Source of the DNA: Roseitranquillus sp963709765
Lineage (GTDB): Bacteria; Pseudomonadota; Alphaproteobacteria; Rhodobacterales; Rhodobacteraceae
Assembly: GCA_963709765.1 (NCBI GenBank)
Contig: CAVPXL010000005.1
Coordinates: 62,001 to 126,000, forward strand
Reading direction: 5' to 3'
Length of the DNA: 64,000 nucleotides
Of the stretch, positions 28,628 to 37,171 are shown piece after piece. Position numbers and translations under genes: made by a program. Position 1 is the stretch's first letter. The number at the start of each line of letters is the position of its first letter. Below the pieces are notes generated by a model, which was not told where the DNA came from, made no database searches, and saw nothing but the letters and a program-made list of their open reading frames with translations.

Positions 28628-29913
28628 ACCTGCTCGACGCCAACGACCGCGCCGGCGCCCATCCCGAGAGCTGGTACGCCGCGACGGCCGATGTCCCGCC
28701 GCCCCGTCCGCCGCTCAGCGGGCCTCACCGGGCGGAAGTCTGCGTCATCGGAGGCGGCTATACCGGTCTTTCGGCGGCGCTGCATCTGGCGCAGGCCGGG
28801 CGCGACGTCATCCTGCTGGAGGCGCAGCGGGCGGGCTTCGGCGCTTCGGGGCGCAACGGCGGTCAGGTCGGCTCGGGCCAGCGGCTGGAGCAGGCGCGGC
28901 TCGAAGCCGGGATGGGGCGCGACGACGCCCGCCGCCTTTGGGACATCGCCGGGGAGGCCAAGGCCACGATCCGCCACCTGATCCAGGCGCACGGGATCGA
29001 CGCCGCCTGGCGCTCCGGCATCGTCCACGCCATCCGCAGCGCGCGCGACGTGCCGGCCGAGCACGCAAACGCCCGCAAGCTGGCCGACGAGTACGGCTAC
29101 GACCGGATCGAGCTGCTCGACGCCGAGGCGATCGCCGCCCTCACCGGATCGACCGCCTTCGCCGGCGGCACGCTCGACATGGGCGCGGGCCATGTCCATC
29201 CGCTGCGCCTCGCGCTCGGGCTCGCCCGCGCGGCCGAGGGAGCGGGCGCGCGGCTCCACGAGGGAACGCGGGTCGCCGCGCTCGACGGCACCCGTGTCAC
29301 GGGCGACGGGTTTTCGGTCGAGGCCGATCACGTCGTGCTGGCCTGCAACGGCTATCTGGGCCGTCTCGCTCCCCGCGTCGCATCCCGCGTGATGCCGATC
29401 AACAACTTCATCGTCGCGACCGAACCACTCGGCGACCGGATGCCGCTCTCGCGCGACGTGGCGGTGGCCGATGACCGGTTCGTCGTCAACTACTGGCGCC
29501 GCAGCGAGGACGGGCGCCTGCTCTTCGGCGGCGGCGAAAGCTACGGCTACCGCTTTCCGCGCGACATCGCGGCCCTCGTCCGCAAGCCGCTGGCCCGCAT
29601 CTACCCCGCCCTCGCCGGCGTGCCGATCACTCATGCCTGGGGCGGCACGCTGGCCGTGACCATGACGCGCATGCCCCATCTTGCGCGGCTTGGCGACGGC
29701 GTCTGGTCGGCCTCGGGCTATTCCGGCCACGGGGTCGCCATGGCCGTCATGTCGGGCCGCATCCTCGCCGAGGCGATCGGCGGCGAGACCGCCCGCTTCG
29801 ACCTCATGTCCCGCGTGGCGACCCCGCCCTTCCCCGGCGGCACGGCATTGCGCGCACCGCTCCTCGCCCTCGCGATGAGCTGGTACGGCCTGCGCGACCG
29901 CGCGGGTTTCTAG
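28624..29913 (+). CDS. FAD-dependent gamma-glutamylamine oxidase (PuuB/DAO family)
   Basis: 429 residues. The Rossmann FAD motif is VCVIGGGYTGLSAALHLAQ, followed by the DAO-family GFGASGRNGGQVGSGQR. Late motifs are RLLFGGGESYG and a C-terminal FAD-contact GYSGHGVAMAVMSGRILAEA. In the Puu pathway this enzyme oxidises gamma-glutamylputrescine to the aldehyde. Position (overlapping copy 2 of the ligase by ATGA) and family support that role; the exact substrate is inferred. Confidence 0.92.
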   Translation: MNLLDANDRAGAHPESWYAATADVPPPRPPLSGPHRAEVCVIGGGYTGLSAALHLAQAGRDVILLEAQRAGFGASGRNGGQVGSGQRLEQARLEAGMGRDDARRLWDIAGEAKATIRHLIQAHGIDAAWRSGIVHAIRSARDVPAEHANARKLADEYGYDRIELLDAEAIAALTGSTAFAGGTLDMGAGHVHPLRLALGLARAAEGAGARLHEGTRVAALDGTRVTGDGFSVEADHVVLACNGYLGRLAPRVASRVMPINNFIVATEPLGDRMPLSRDVAVADDRFVVNYWRRSEDGRLLFGGGESYGYRFPRDIAALVRKPLARIYPALAGVPITHAWGGTLAVTMTRMPHLARLGDGVWSASGYSGHGVAMAVMSGRILAEAIGGETARFDLMSRVATPPFPGGTALRAPLLALAMSWYGLRDRAGF

Positions 29914-30057
29914 CGCCCACGCTCTTCGCGCAAAAGGGGTCGCAACCCGCTCTCCCTTCGCCTGCGCTTTCGCCCCGGACCATCCCCGCGGGACGAGACG
30001 ATGCGCCGAACCTTCGACGACGCCGAACCCAATCGCGGCTCCGCGCGGGCGGATGCG

Positions 30058-30511
30058 GAGCCCCGGCTCGCCTCGGGCCCGGCGGCGATACTACTCACCC
30101 TCCTCGCCCTCGGGCTCACATCCGCCGCGCGCGCGTCGGTGCCCCCTCGGGGATCGCCCATACCGGCAAGGTGCCGGTGCTGGTGGACTGGCCGCCCACT
30201 GCGGCGGGTCGGCCTGCCTGTTCTCGTCGGCAAACGCCCGATGCGGACGCGAACCTCGTCGGTCACATGCGCGCCCCGCCAGCGACCTGGACGCACTCCT
30301 CGCCGCCGCCGACGCCGCCGGAATTCCCCCTATCGAGGACGCCGCCCCTTCCCCCGGCACGCCGGGCCGCGCGGGATGCGTCTCGTTCCAGTCCTGCAAG
30401 ATGCTCGGCGCCGGCGAAGGCATGCTCGTCACCGACGACGCCGACCCGCGCCTCGGTCCGGCGGCTCTCACCCGCACGGCCCCCGTTGAACCCCCCACCG
30501 CGCGGCGCTAG
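30058..30511 (+). pseudogene. Relic of a DegT/DnrJ/EryC1/StrS-type aminotransferase
   Basis: Fragments of one protein family appear in order but in different frames. First is a SGPAAILLTLLALGL-like N-terminal piece near 30080, then GKVPVLVDW near 30170. Last is the best part, DLDALLAAADAAGIPPIEDA and GCVSFQSCKMLGAGEG with LVTDDADPRL, at 30285-30455. The PLP lysine region (SFQSCK) is recognisable. Large parts of the roughly 370-residue family are missing, so this is a decayed gene rather than a sequencing slip. It sits in the gap between the oxidase and the class III aminotransferase. Confidence 0.65.
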
Positions 30512-30541
30512 CGTGCGCGCGAATCCCACCCCGGAGGCATC

Positions 30542-31907
30542 ATGCGCGACGAGCCCAACAGCTGGGAGGCCCGGGCCGAGGCCCACACCTTCTACGGCTT
30601 CACCGACCTGCCCACAGTCCGCGACCGCGGCACCGTCGTGCTCACCCACGGCGAGGGGCCCTACGTTGTCGACGTTCACGGCAACCGCTACCTCGACGCC
30701 AATTCCGGCCTCTGGAACATGGTCGCGGGATTCGACCACCCGAAGATGGCCGAGGCCGCCAAGGCGCAATACGACCGCTTTCCCGGCTATCACGCCTTCT
30801 TCGGACGGATGTCGGACCAGACGGTGATGCTCTCGGAAAAGTTGATCGAGGTCTCGCCCTTCGACGACGGCCGCGTTTTCTACACCAATTCGGGATCCGA
30901 GGCGAACGACACGCTGGTCAAGATGCTGTGGTTCATGAACGCCGCCGAGGGCCATCCGGAGCGCCGCAAGATCCTGACCCGGATGGGCGGCTATCACGGG
31001 GTCACGGTCGTCTCCGCGTCGATGACCGGCAAGCCCTACAATTCCGTCTTCGGCCTGCCGCTGCCGGGCTTCGTCCACCTTTCCTGCCCCCATTACTGGC
31101 GCGAGGGGCGCGCGCGGCGAGAGCGAGGCCGACTTCACCGCCCGCATGGCCGCCGAGCTGGAGGAGGTCATCGCGCGCGAGGGCGCCGACACCATCGCCG
31201 CCTTCGTCGCCGAGCCGGTTATGGGCGCGGGCGGCGTCATCCCGCCCAGCGACGGCTATTTCCAGGCGATCGTGCCGATCCTGCGCCGCCACGGCATCCC
31301 GATCGTCTCGGACGAGGTGATCTGCGGGTTCGGCCGCACCGGCGCGGTCTGGGGCTGCGAGACCTTCGAATTCACGCCCGACGCGATCATCTCGTCCAAG
31401 GCCCTGACCGCGGGCTACTTCCCCATGGGCGCGGTGATCCTCGGCCCCGACCTGTCGGAGCGCATGCACGCCGCGGCCGAGGCGATCGAGGAGTTTCCGC
31501 ACGGCTTCACCGCCTCGGGTCACCCGGTCGGCTGCGCCATCGCGCTCGCCGCCATCGACCTGATCCTGGAGGGAGGCCTGCTCGACAACGTCCGCCGTCT
31601 CACCCCGCGTTTCGAGGCCGGCATGGCGCGGCTCGCCGAGAACCCCAATATCGGCGAATGGCGCGGCCGCGGCCTGATGGGCGCGCTGGAGGCCGTCGCC
31701 GACAAGGAGAGCCGCACGCCCTTCGCGTCCGATCTCAGCGTCAGCGAGCGCATCGCCAACACCTGCACCGATCATGGCCTGATCTGCCGGCCGCTCGGGC
31801 AATCGGTCGTGCTCTGCCCGCCCTTCATCATGACCGACGCGCAGATGGACGAGATGTTCGACAAGCTCGGCAAGGCGCTCGACAAGGTGTTCGCGGAGGT
31901 CGCCTGA
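30542..31907 (+). pseudogene. Class III (omega-amino acid/polyamine:pyruvate) aminotransferase, one frameshift
   Basis: The intact enzyme of about 455 residues would transaminate an omega-amine with pyruvate. The first frame covers YGFTDLPTVRDRGT, NSGLWNMVAGFDHPK, FYTNSGSEANDT and GGYHGVTVVSASMTGKPYN to PHYWREG. The second frame resumes at GESEADFTARMAAELEEV and has VSDEVICGFGRTG, the PLP lysine in IISSKALTAGYFPMG, and a normal C-terminus. The break lies in the alternating GC run at 31109-31118; one extra GC unit would restore it. Context fits putrescine- or diamine-pyruvate transamination (SpuC-like). Confidence 0.87.
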
Positions 31908-32014
31908 CCCGCCAGTCCGGCGGGCGCGGCCGCCACGGAGTGCGAATCCCGGCGGCCGGGCCGGCGATCCGCCCGCGCGGCTTTCGACCGCGCGCCCCGC
32001 GCAGTCGCCGCGCG

Positions 32015-32578
32015 TTACTGGTTCATCTTGGACAGGCGGGTCTGAAGATCCGCCAGCTGCCGGCGGATCTCGTCGAGGTCGTCCGGCTTCGGGGCCGGCA
32101 ACTTGTCGGAATCCTGCTCCGGTGCCGACCAGTTGCGGCCCAGACCGCCCGTCATCGCCTTGAGGAACGCTTCCTGCTGGGCCTTCAGCGCATCCAGCGC
32201 CGGCACGGCGGGAATCCCCGGCATCGGCGTCTTCATGCTCTCGAGCATCTTTGACTGGCTCTGGCGCAGCATGTCGAAGCTCATGGCGAGGAATTGCGGC
32301 ACGACGCTCTGGGCCTGCGTGGTGTAGCTGCGCACCAGATCGGTCAGCACGTTGAGCGGCAACACGTTCTCGCCCCGGCTTTCGTGCTCGGCGATGATCT
32401 GCAGCAGGTATTGCCGGGTCACGTCGTCGCCGCTCTTGAGATCGACGATCTGCACTTCGCGCCCGTCGCGGATGAACGCCGCGATGTCGTCCAGCGTCAC
32501 GTAGTCGCTGGTTTCCGTGTTGTAGAGCCTGCGGCTGGCATAGCGCTTGATCAACAACGTCTTCGGTGTCTCGGCCAT
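32015..32578 (-). CDS. phaR: Polyhydroxyalkanoate synthesis repressor PhaR
   Basis: A DNA- and PHA-binding repressor that controls phasin expression. The N-terminal PhaR DNA-binding domain reads LLIKRYASRRLYNTETSDYV and DDIAAFIRDGREVQIVDLKS. The PHB-accumulation domain follows (YLLQIIAEHESRGENVLPLN), then a coiled C-terminus (EIRRQLADLQTRLSKM). I chose the ATG at 32578, with GGAGG 6 bases upstream, giving 187 residues. It lies downstream of phaP and phaC on the same strand. Confidence 0.95.
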   Translation of the reverse strand: MAETPKTLLIKRYASRRLYNTETSDYVTLDDIAAFIRDGREVQIVDLKSGDDVTRQYLLQIIAEHESRGENVLPLNVLTDLVRSYTTQAQSVVPQFLAMSFDMLRQSQSKMLESMKTPMPGIPAVPALDALKAQQEAFLKAMTGGLGRNWSAPEQDSDKLPAPKPDDLDEIRRQLADLQTRLSKMNQ

Positions 32579-32650
32579 CTGGCGCCTCCCCGCGTCGCGG
32601 CAGTGCAGCAATCCTAGGACCGGCCCGTTGAAAAGAAAAGGTGCGCAAAC

Positions 32651-32679
32651 GAAAAGGGCGGGCCCCGGTGGGCCCGCCC
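32651..32679 (-). terminator. Rho-independent terminator downstream of phasin gene
   Basis: A 10-bp perfect stem (GGGCGGGCCC/GGGCCCGCCC) with a 4-base loop. Reading the minus strand it is followed by TTTTC. It lies 27 bases after the phaP stop and separates the abundant phasin mRNA from phaR. Confidence 0.85.
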
Positions 32680-32705
32680 CTCGATCGGTCGGAAACTCCG
32701 TCCGC

Positions 32706-33143
32706 TTACTTGGCGGCGCGCTTGGCGTTCGCGGCGGTCTGGGTCGTCGCCTTCTTCATGGCGGCGGTCGCGTCTTCCTGCGCGTCCTTGCCGGCGGCCA
32801 GCATCAGCTCGACGGTTTCCATCTGGACCTTCTTGGCGACCTCGGCGAAGGCAGCCATGGTCTCGGCGGTCGACTCGGCCTGGGCCGACGCGAAGTCGGT
32901 CACGGCTTTGGTGTAGTCGGTGGGCTCGTCCTTGACGACGGCGATGCCGCCCATCTTGGAGATGGTGTCCTTCGTCCACTTGGACGAGATCTCGGTCGAC
33001 TTGTCAGCGGCTTCGAGCGCAACCTTCGACATCTTCTCGCCGAACGAGGCGTACGAGCGGAAGGCGTCCTGCATGGAGCCGGTGTCGAACGGGAATTGGG
33101 CCATCATGTCCTGCATCATCTTGCTGTAGTCCTGGGTGTTCAT
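32706..33143 (-). CDS. phaP: Phasin (PHA granule surface protein)
   Basis: 145 residues of amphipathic helix typical of the phasin_2 family: MMQDMMAQFPFDTGSMQDAF, FGEKMSKVALEAADKSTEI, TDYTKAVTDFASAQAESTAE. The C-terminal repeat is Ala/Lys-rich (MKKATTQTAANAKRAAK). It coats PHA granules. I chose the ATG at 33143 because AGGAG is 8 bases upstream; the longer open frame overlaps the operator region. The upstream region carries PhaR-like boxes. Confidence 0.93.
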   Translation of the reverse strand: MNTQDYSKMMQDMMAQFPFDTGSMQDAFRSYASFGEKMSKVALEAADKSTEISSKWTKDTISKMGGIAVVKDEPTDYTKAVTDFASAQAESTAETMAAFAEVAKKVQMETVELMLAAGKDAQEDATAAMKKATTQTAANAKRAAK

Positions 33144-33199
33144 CGTGGTGCTCCTGAAATCCGGGCGTCTGCCTGTCTTGACTTTGCGGAATGTAGACG

Positions 33200-33239
33200 C
33201 CGCAGCGCAGCATTTCAAGAGATTTTTGCTGCGCTGCAG
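33200..33239. promoter_or_regulatory. Paired PhaR-like operator boxes with 11-bp inverted repeat
   Basis: CTGCGCTGCAG at 33229-33239 is an exact CTGC-N3-GCAG. CCGCAGCGCAG at 33200-33210 differs from that pattern by one base. The two are arms of a perfect inverted repeat (GCAGCGCAGCA/TGCTGCGCTGC) around an A+T-rich core. They sit roughly 57-96 bp upstream of the phaP start. CTGC-N3-GCAG is, from memory, the motif described for the Rhodobacter PhaR protein. Confidence 0.65.
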
Positions 33240-33262
33240 AATGACCCGAATTCCGAGCAAGA

Positions 33263-35057
33263 TCAGATATCTGGCTTGTCCACCACGTAGGTTCCGGGCG
33301 CCGGACCCAGGATTTCGTGAGTTGACTCGCCCGGCACGCGGGCGTCCGTCTTGGCCCCCGACCGCCCGGCCAGCCACTCGCCCCAGCGCGGCCACCACGA
33401 GCCTTCGTGATACTCCGCCCCCGCCTTCCAGGTCGCGGCGTCGCCCGACCAGTCGCCGTTGGTGTAATGGCCGTATTTCTGCTTGGTCGGCGGGTTCACG
33501 ATCCCCGCGATGTGGCCGCTTTCCGACAGGATGAAGGTCTTGGACCGGCCGCCCATCTGGCGCACGCCCTCATAGCTCGAGATCCAGGCGGCGATGTGGT
33601 CGGTCTCGCAGGCGATCGCGCAGAGCGGCACCTTCACCTCGTTGATGTGCACCGTCTCGCCGCACACCTCGAAGCCGCCCTCGGCGAACCGGTTCCCCTG
33701 ACAGAGCCCGCGCAGATACTCGACCGACATCTTCGCCGGCAGGTTGGTGCCGTCGCCGTTCCAGAACAGCAGGTCGAAGGCGGGCGGCGTCTCGCCCATC
33801 ATGTAGCTGCGGATCGCCGGGCCGTAGACCAGGTCGTTCGAGCGCAGGAAGCTGAACGTCCGGCTCATGAAGAACGATTGCAGCACCCCCTTCTCCTTCA
33901 CCTCGCGCTCGATCCCGTCGATGAAATCGTCGCTGAGGAACACGCCGACCTCGCCCTGATCGGAAAAGTCGGTGAGCGTGGTGAAGAAGGTCGCCGACTT
34001 CACCGTCTTGTCGCCGCGCTTGTTCATCAGCGCCAGCGTCAGCGAGAGCGTCGTCCCGGCGATGCAGTAGCCGACGGCGTTGACCTGCTTCTCGCCGGTG
34101 ATCTCCTTCACCTGGCTGAACGCCTCGAGGAAGCCGTCCTCGACGTAATCGCTCAGGCCCACGTCGCGGTAGCTCGGGTCGGGGTTCTTCCAGCTCACCA
34201 CGAAGAGCGTGTAGCCCTGCTCCACGATCCAGTTGATCAGACTGTTCTTCGGCTTCAGGTCGAGGATGTAGAACTTGTTGATCCAGGGCGGGAAGATGAT
34301 GAGCGGCGTCTTGTGCACCTTCTCGGTCTTGGGCGCGTACTGGATCAGTTCGAACAGACGGTTGCGGTAGACGACCGAGCCTTCGGTGGCGGCGATGTTC
34401 TCGCCGACGCTGAACGCCTCGGGGTCGGCCAGCGTCACCAGAAGGTCGCCGTCGTTCGATTCGATGTCGCGCACCAGGTTCTCGAGCCCGTCCACCAGGC
34501 TCTGCCCCTCGGTCTCGGCCGCCCGCTTGAGCGCCTCGGGGTTGGTGCCGAGGAAATTCGACGGGCTGAACATGTCCATGATCTGCCGGCTGAAATACTC
34601 GATCCGCTTCTTCTCCTTCGGATCGATGTGGTCGAGATCCGCCACCGCCTGCTGGATCGCTTCCGACGAGAACAGGTACTGCTGCTTGATGTAGTTGAAA
34701 TACGGGTGCGTATCCCAGAGTTCGTTGGAGAACCGACGGTCCTTCGGGCTGTGATCCTCGGGCGGAACGAGCTTCCCCTGCGTCAAGATTCTGCTGCGCC
34801 TCGACATAGTGTTTCAGCGCCTTGCCCCAATACCCGATCTGATGCTCGAGAATCTTCGACGGATTGGACATCATCTCGGCCATGTAGGCCGACGCCGCCT
34901 TCGCGAAGAGATCGTGGTTCGGTCCGTGGAGGCCCGGATCGGCCTGTTTCTTGCGGCCCAGCGCGGCCACGAGTTGCGCCGACAAGGCCTCCACTTTCGC
35001 GAGGTTTGCGTTCAATTTGTCCAAGTTTTCGGGCAAATCCGTTTGCTTTATTGCCAT
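33263..35057 (-). pseudogene. phaC: Class I polyhydroxyalkanoate synthase PhaC, one frameshift
   Basis: The intact enzyme polymerises hydroxyacyl-CoA. The N-terminal frame runs from MAIKQTDLPENLDKLNANLA through QIGYWGKALKHYVEAQQNL. The main frame continues as TQGKLVPPEDHSPKDRRFSN to the stop at 33263. It includes the lipase-like box with catalytic Cys in VGYCIAGTT, plus LVVSWKNPDPSY-like and ESGHIAGIVNPP motifs (Asp/His region). The break is at 34785-34791: the sense strand has GAATCTTGACG, and removing one T restores a continuous QNLTQGKL. Everything else is intact at about 598 codons. A real null mutation would abolish PHA synthesis beside intact phaR, phaP and phaZ, so error is plausible. 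Confidence 0.92.
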
Positions 35058-35207
35058 TTTAACCCTGCCGCTATAACTCTTTTGCAGATGCAGCATCGCG
35101 GGCACCGGTCCCACCCTGCCCTCTGGCCGACCTTAACGCGAGGTCACCCGAAGGGCAAAGGCCGAACGCCTGACGACGCTCGAGCTGAGGCAGGAGCACA
35201 GCAAAAC

Positions 35208-36527
35208 ATGCGATACATGGCCGCCTACGACATGATGGAAAGCTGGCGCAACACGAACCAGTGGCTCGGCGCCACGGCGCGCGCCTACGGCTCCTACCCC
35301 GCCACGGGGGCGGTCCCGAATCCCCTCTTCGCCATGATCGCCGCCTGGGGCGAGATCACCGAGCGCAGTTTCGCCCGCATGGTCGCCAAGCCCGACTGGG
35401 GCATCCCCAGCATCGTCGGCGAAGACGGTCGCGATCATGTCGTTTCCGTGGAAACCGAGCTCAGGCGCCCGTTCGGCGACCTGATCCGCTTCCGGGTCGG
35501 CGGGCGCCGCGAACGCGCGCGCCGCGTCCTGCTGGTCGCGCCCATGTCGGGCCACTACGCCACGCTGCTGCGCTCCACCGTCGCGAGCCTTCTGCCCGAT
35601 GCCGAGGTCTTCATCACCGACTGGCACAACGCCCGCGACATCCCGGTCAGCGCCGGCAAGTTCGACGTGGAGGACTACACCCTCTACCTCGTCGACTACA
35701 TGCGCCACCTCGGTCCGGACACCAACGTCATCGCCGTCTGTCAGCCCGCGCCGCTGGCGCTCGCCGCCACCGCCTACCTCGCCGAAGAGGACCCTGCGGC
35801 GCAGCCCCGGACCCTGACCCTCATCGGCGGCCCGATCGACCCCGACGCCGCCGCCACCGAGGTCACCGATTTCGGCCGCCGCGTCACCATGGGCCAGCTC
35901 GAGAAGCTCGTCCTGCAGCGCGTGGGCTTCAAGTATGCCGGCGTCGGCCGCATGGTCTACCCCGGCCTGTCGCAGCTCTCCTCGTTCATGTCGATGAACG
36001 CCGAGCGCCACGCCAAGGCCTTCACCGACCAGATCTTCCGCACCGCCAAGGGCGAGGCCGCCGACCACGACCAGCACAACCGCTTCTACGACGAATATTT
36101 GGCCGTCATGGACATGACCGCCGAATTCTACCTCTCGACCGTCGAGCGGGTGTTCAAGCGCCGCGACGTGGCGCGCAACGAATTCGTCGTCGACGGCCAC
36201 CAGGTCGATATCGGCAAGATCACCAACGTCGCCGTCAAGATCGTCGAGGGCGAGGACGACGACATCTCGGCCCCCGGCCAGTGCCTCGCCGCGCTCGACC
36301 TGCTCACCGGCCTGCCCGACGCCAAGAAGGCCAGCCATCTCGAGCCCGGCGCCGGCCATTACGGCATCTTCGCCGGCCGCTCCTGGCGCAACAACATCCG
36401 CCCGCTGGTGCTCGACTTCATCGACGCCAACAGCGCCGACGGCGACATGCCCGTCCAGGCCCGAAGGAGCGACACGAACGCCCCCGCCGCCCACGACAAG
36501 CAGGAATTCGGACCGACCCCCGTCTGA
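35208..36527 (+). CDS. phaZ: Intracellular polyhydroxyalkanoate depolymerase
   Basis: 439 residues of the intracellular PhaZ family that mobilises granule PHA. An N-terminal helix (MMESWRNTNQWLGATARAYG) leads into an alpha/beta-hydrolase core: VLLVAPMSGHYATLLRSTV, EVFITDWHNARDIP, and the Cys-type nucleophile in VIAVCQPAPLALAA. A late active-site region reads EPGAGHYGIFAGRSWRN, with the catalytic His. AGGAG precedes the ATG at 35208 by 10 bases; MAAYDMM two codons on is an alternative. It is divergent from phaC across 150 bp. Confidence 0.93.
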   Translation: MRYMAAYDMMESWRNTNQWLGATARAYGSYPATGAVPNPLFAMIAAWGEITERSFARMVAKPDWGIPSIVGEDGRDHVVSVETELRRPFGDLIRFRVGGRRERARRVLLVAPMSGHYATLLRSTVASLLPDAEVFITDWHNARDIPVSAGKFDVEDYTLYLVDYMRHLGPDTNVIAVCQPAPLALAATAYLAEEDPAAQPRTLTLIGGPIDPDAAATEVTDFGRRVTMGQLEKLVLQRVGFKYAGVGRMVYPGLSQLSSFMSMNAERHAKAFTDQIFRTAKGEAADHDQHNRFYDEYLAVMDMTAEFYLSTVERVFKRRDVARNEFVVDGHQVDIGKITNVAVKIVEGEDDDISAPGQCLAALDLLTGLPDAKKASHLEPGAGHYGIFAGRSWRNNIRPLVLDFIDANSADGDMPVQARRSDTNAPAAHDKQEFGPTPV

Positions 36528-36586
36528 GGGGTCGGGAACGGACACGCCCGTCCCTCGTTGGCTGCAAAACCGACGAGGGGCACCGC

Positions 36587-37171
36587 ATGACCGAAAAATC
36601 CGACGCCATCGAAAGCGTGCTCGACCGGCTCGACGAGCTGGCCGACAGGGAAGACGAGGCAAGCGTCGGCGACGCCGTCGAGACCATCGGCGACCGTGGC
36701 TGGGGTCCGCTCGTCTTCGTTCCCGCGCTCATCGAGATCACGCCGATCGGCGGCATTCCCGGCGTGCCCACGCTCCTTGCGCTCATCATCGCCATCTTCG
36801 CCGTCCAGATCGCCGTCAGCCGCGACAACGTCTGGCTGCCCGGCTTTCTGAAAAACCGCTCGGCCTCCGACGACAAGCTGCACAAGTCCGTCGACTTCCT
36901 GCGCCCCACGGCCAGGCGGCTCGACCGCTGGTTCCCCGGCCGCTGGCCCGGCCTCGCCGGCGACAGCGCGACCCGAATCGCCGCCCTCGTCTGCCTGGTG
37001 CTCTGCGCCACCGTGCCGCCACTGGAACTGCTGCCCTTCGCCGCAGCCGCACCGATGGCCGCCATCGCCGTCTTCGGCCTCGCCATGACCCTCGACGACG
37101 GCTTGCTGATGGTGGTCGGCTTCGCGGCGTCGGCGGCCGCCCTCGGATTCGGCGGCTGGCTCGCGCTCTAG
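36587..37171 (+). CDS. ExoD family exopolysaccharide-synthesis membrane protein
   Basis: 194 residues with four hydrophobic segments and the ExoD pattern: GPLVFVPALIEITPIGGIPG, TLLALIIAIFAVQIAV, LPGFLKNRSASDDKLHKSVD and LRPTARRLDRWFPGRWP. In Sinorhizobium, ExoD affects exopolysaccharide and alkaline tolerance; the mechanism is unknown. Its TAG stop overlaps the stop of the opposing hydrolase gene in CTAG. Confidence 0.88.
   Translation: MTEKSDAIESVLDRLDELADREDEASVGDAVETIGDRGWGPLVFVPALIEITPIGGIPGVPTLLALIIAIFAVQIAVSRDNVWLPGFLKNRSASDDKLHKSVDFLRPTARRLDRWFPGRWPGLAGDSATRIAALVCLVLCATVPPLELLPFAAAAPMAAIAVFGLAMTLDDGLLMVVGFAASAAALGFGGWLAL

Noticed and set aside
33407..35062. 551-codon frame opposite phaC
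   Set aside because: Antisense shadow created by G+C-biased third positions; phaC on the other strand is unambiguous.
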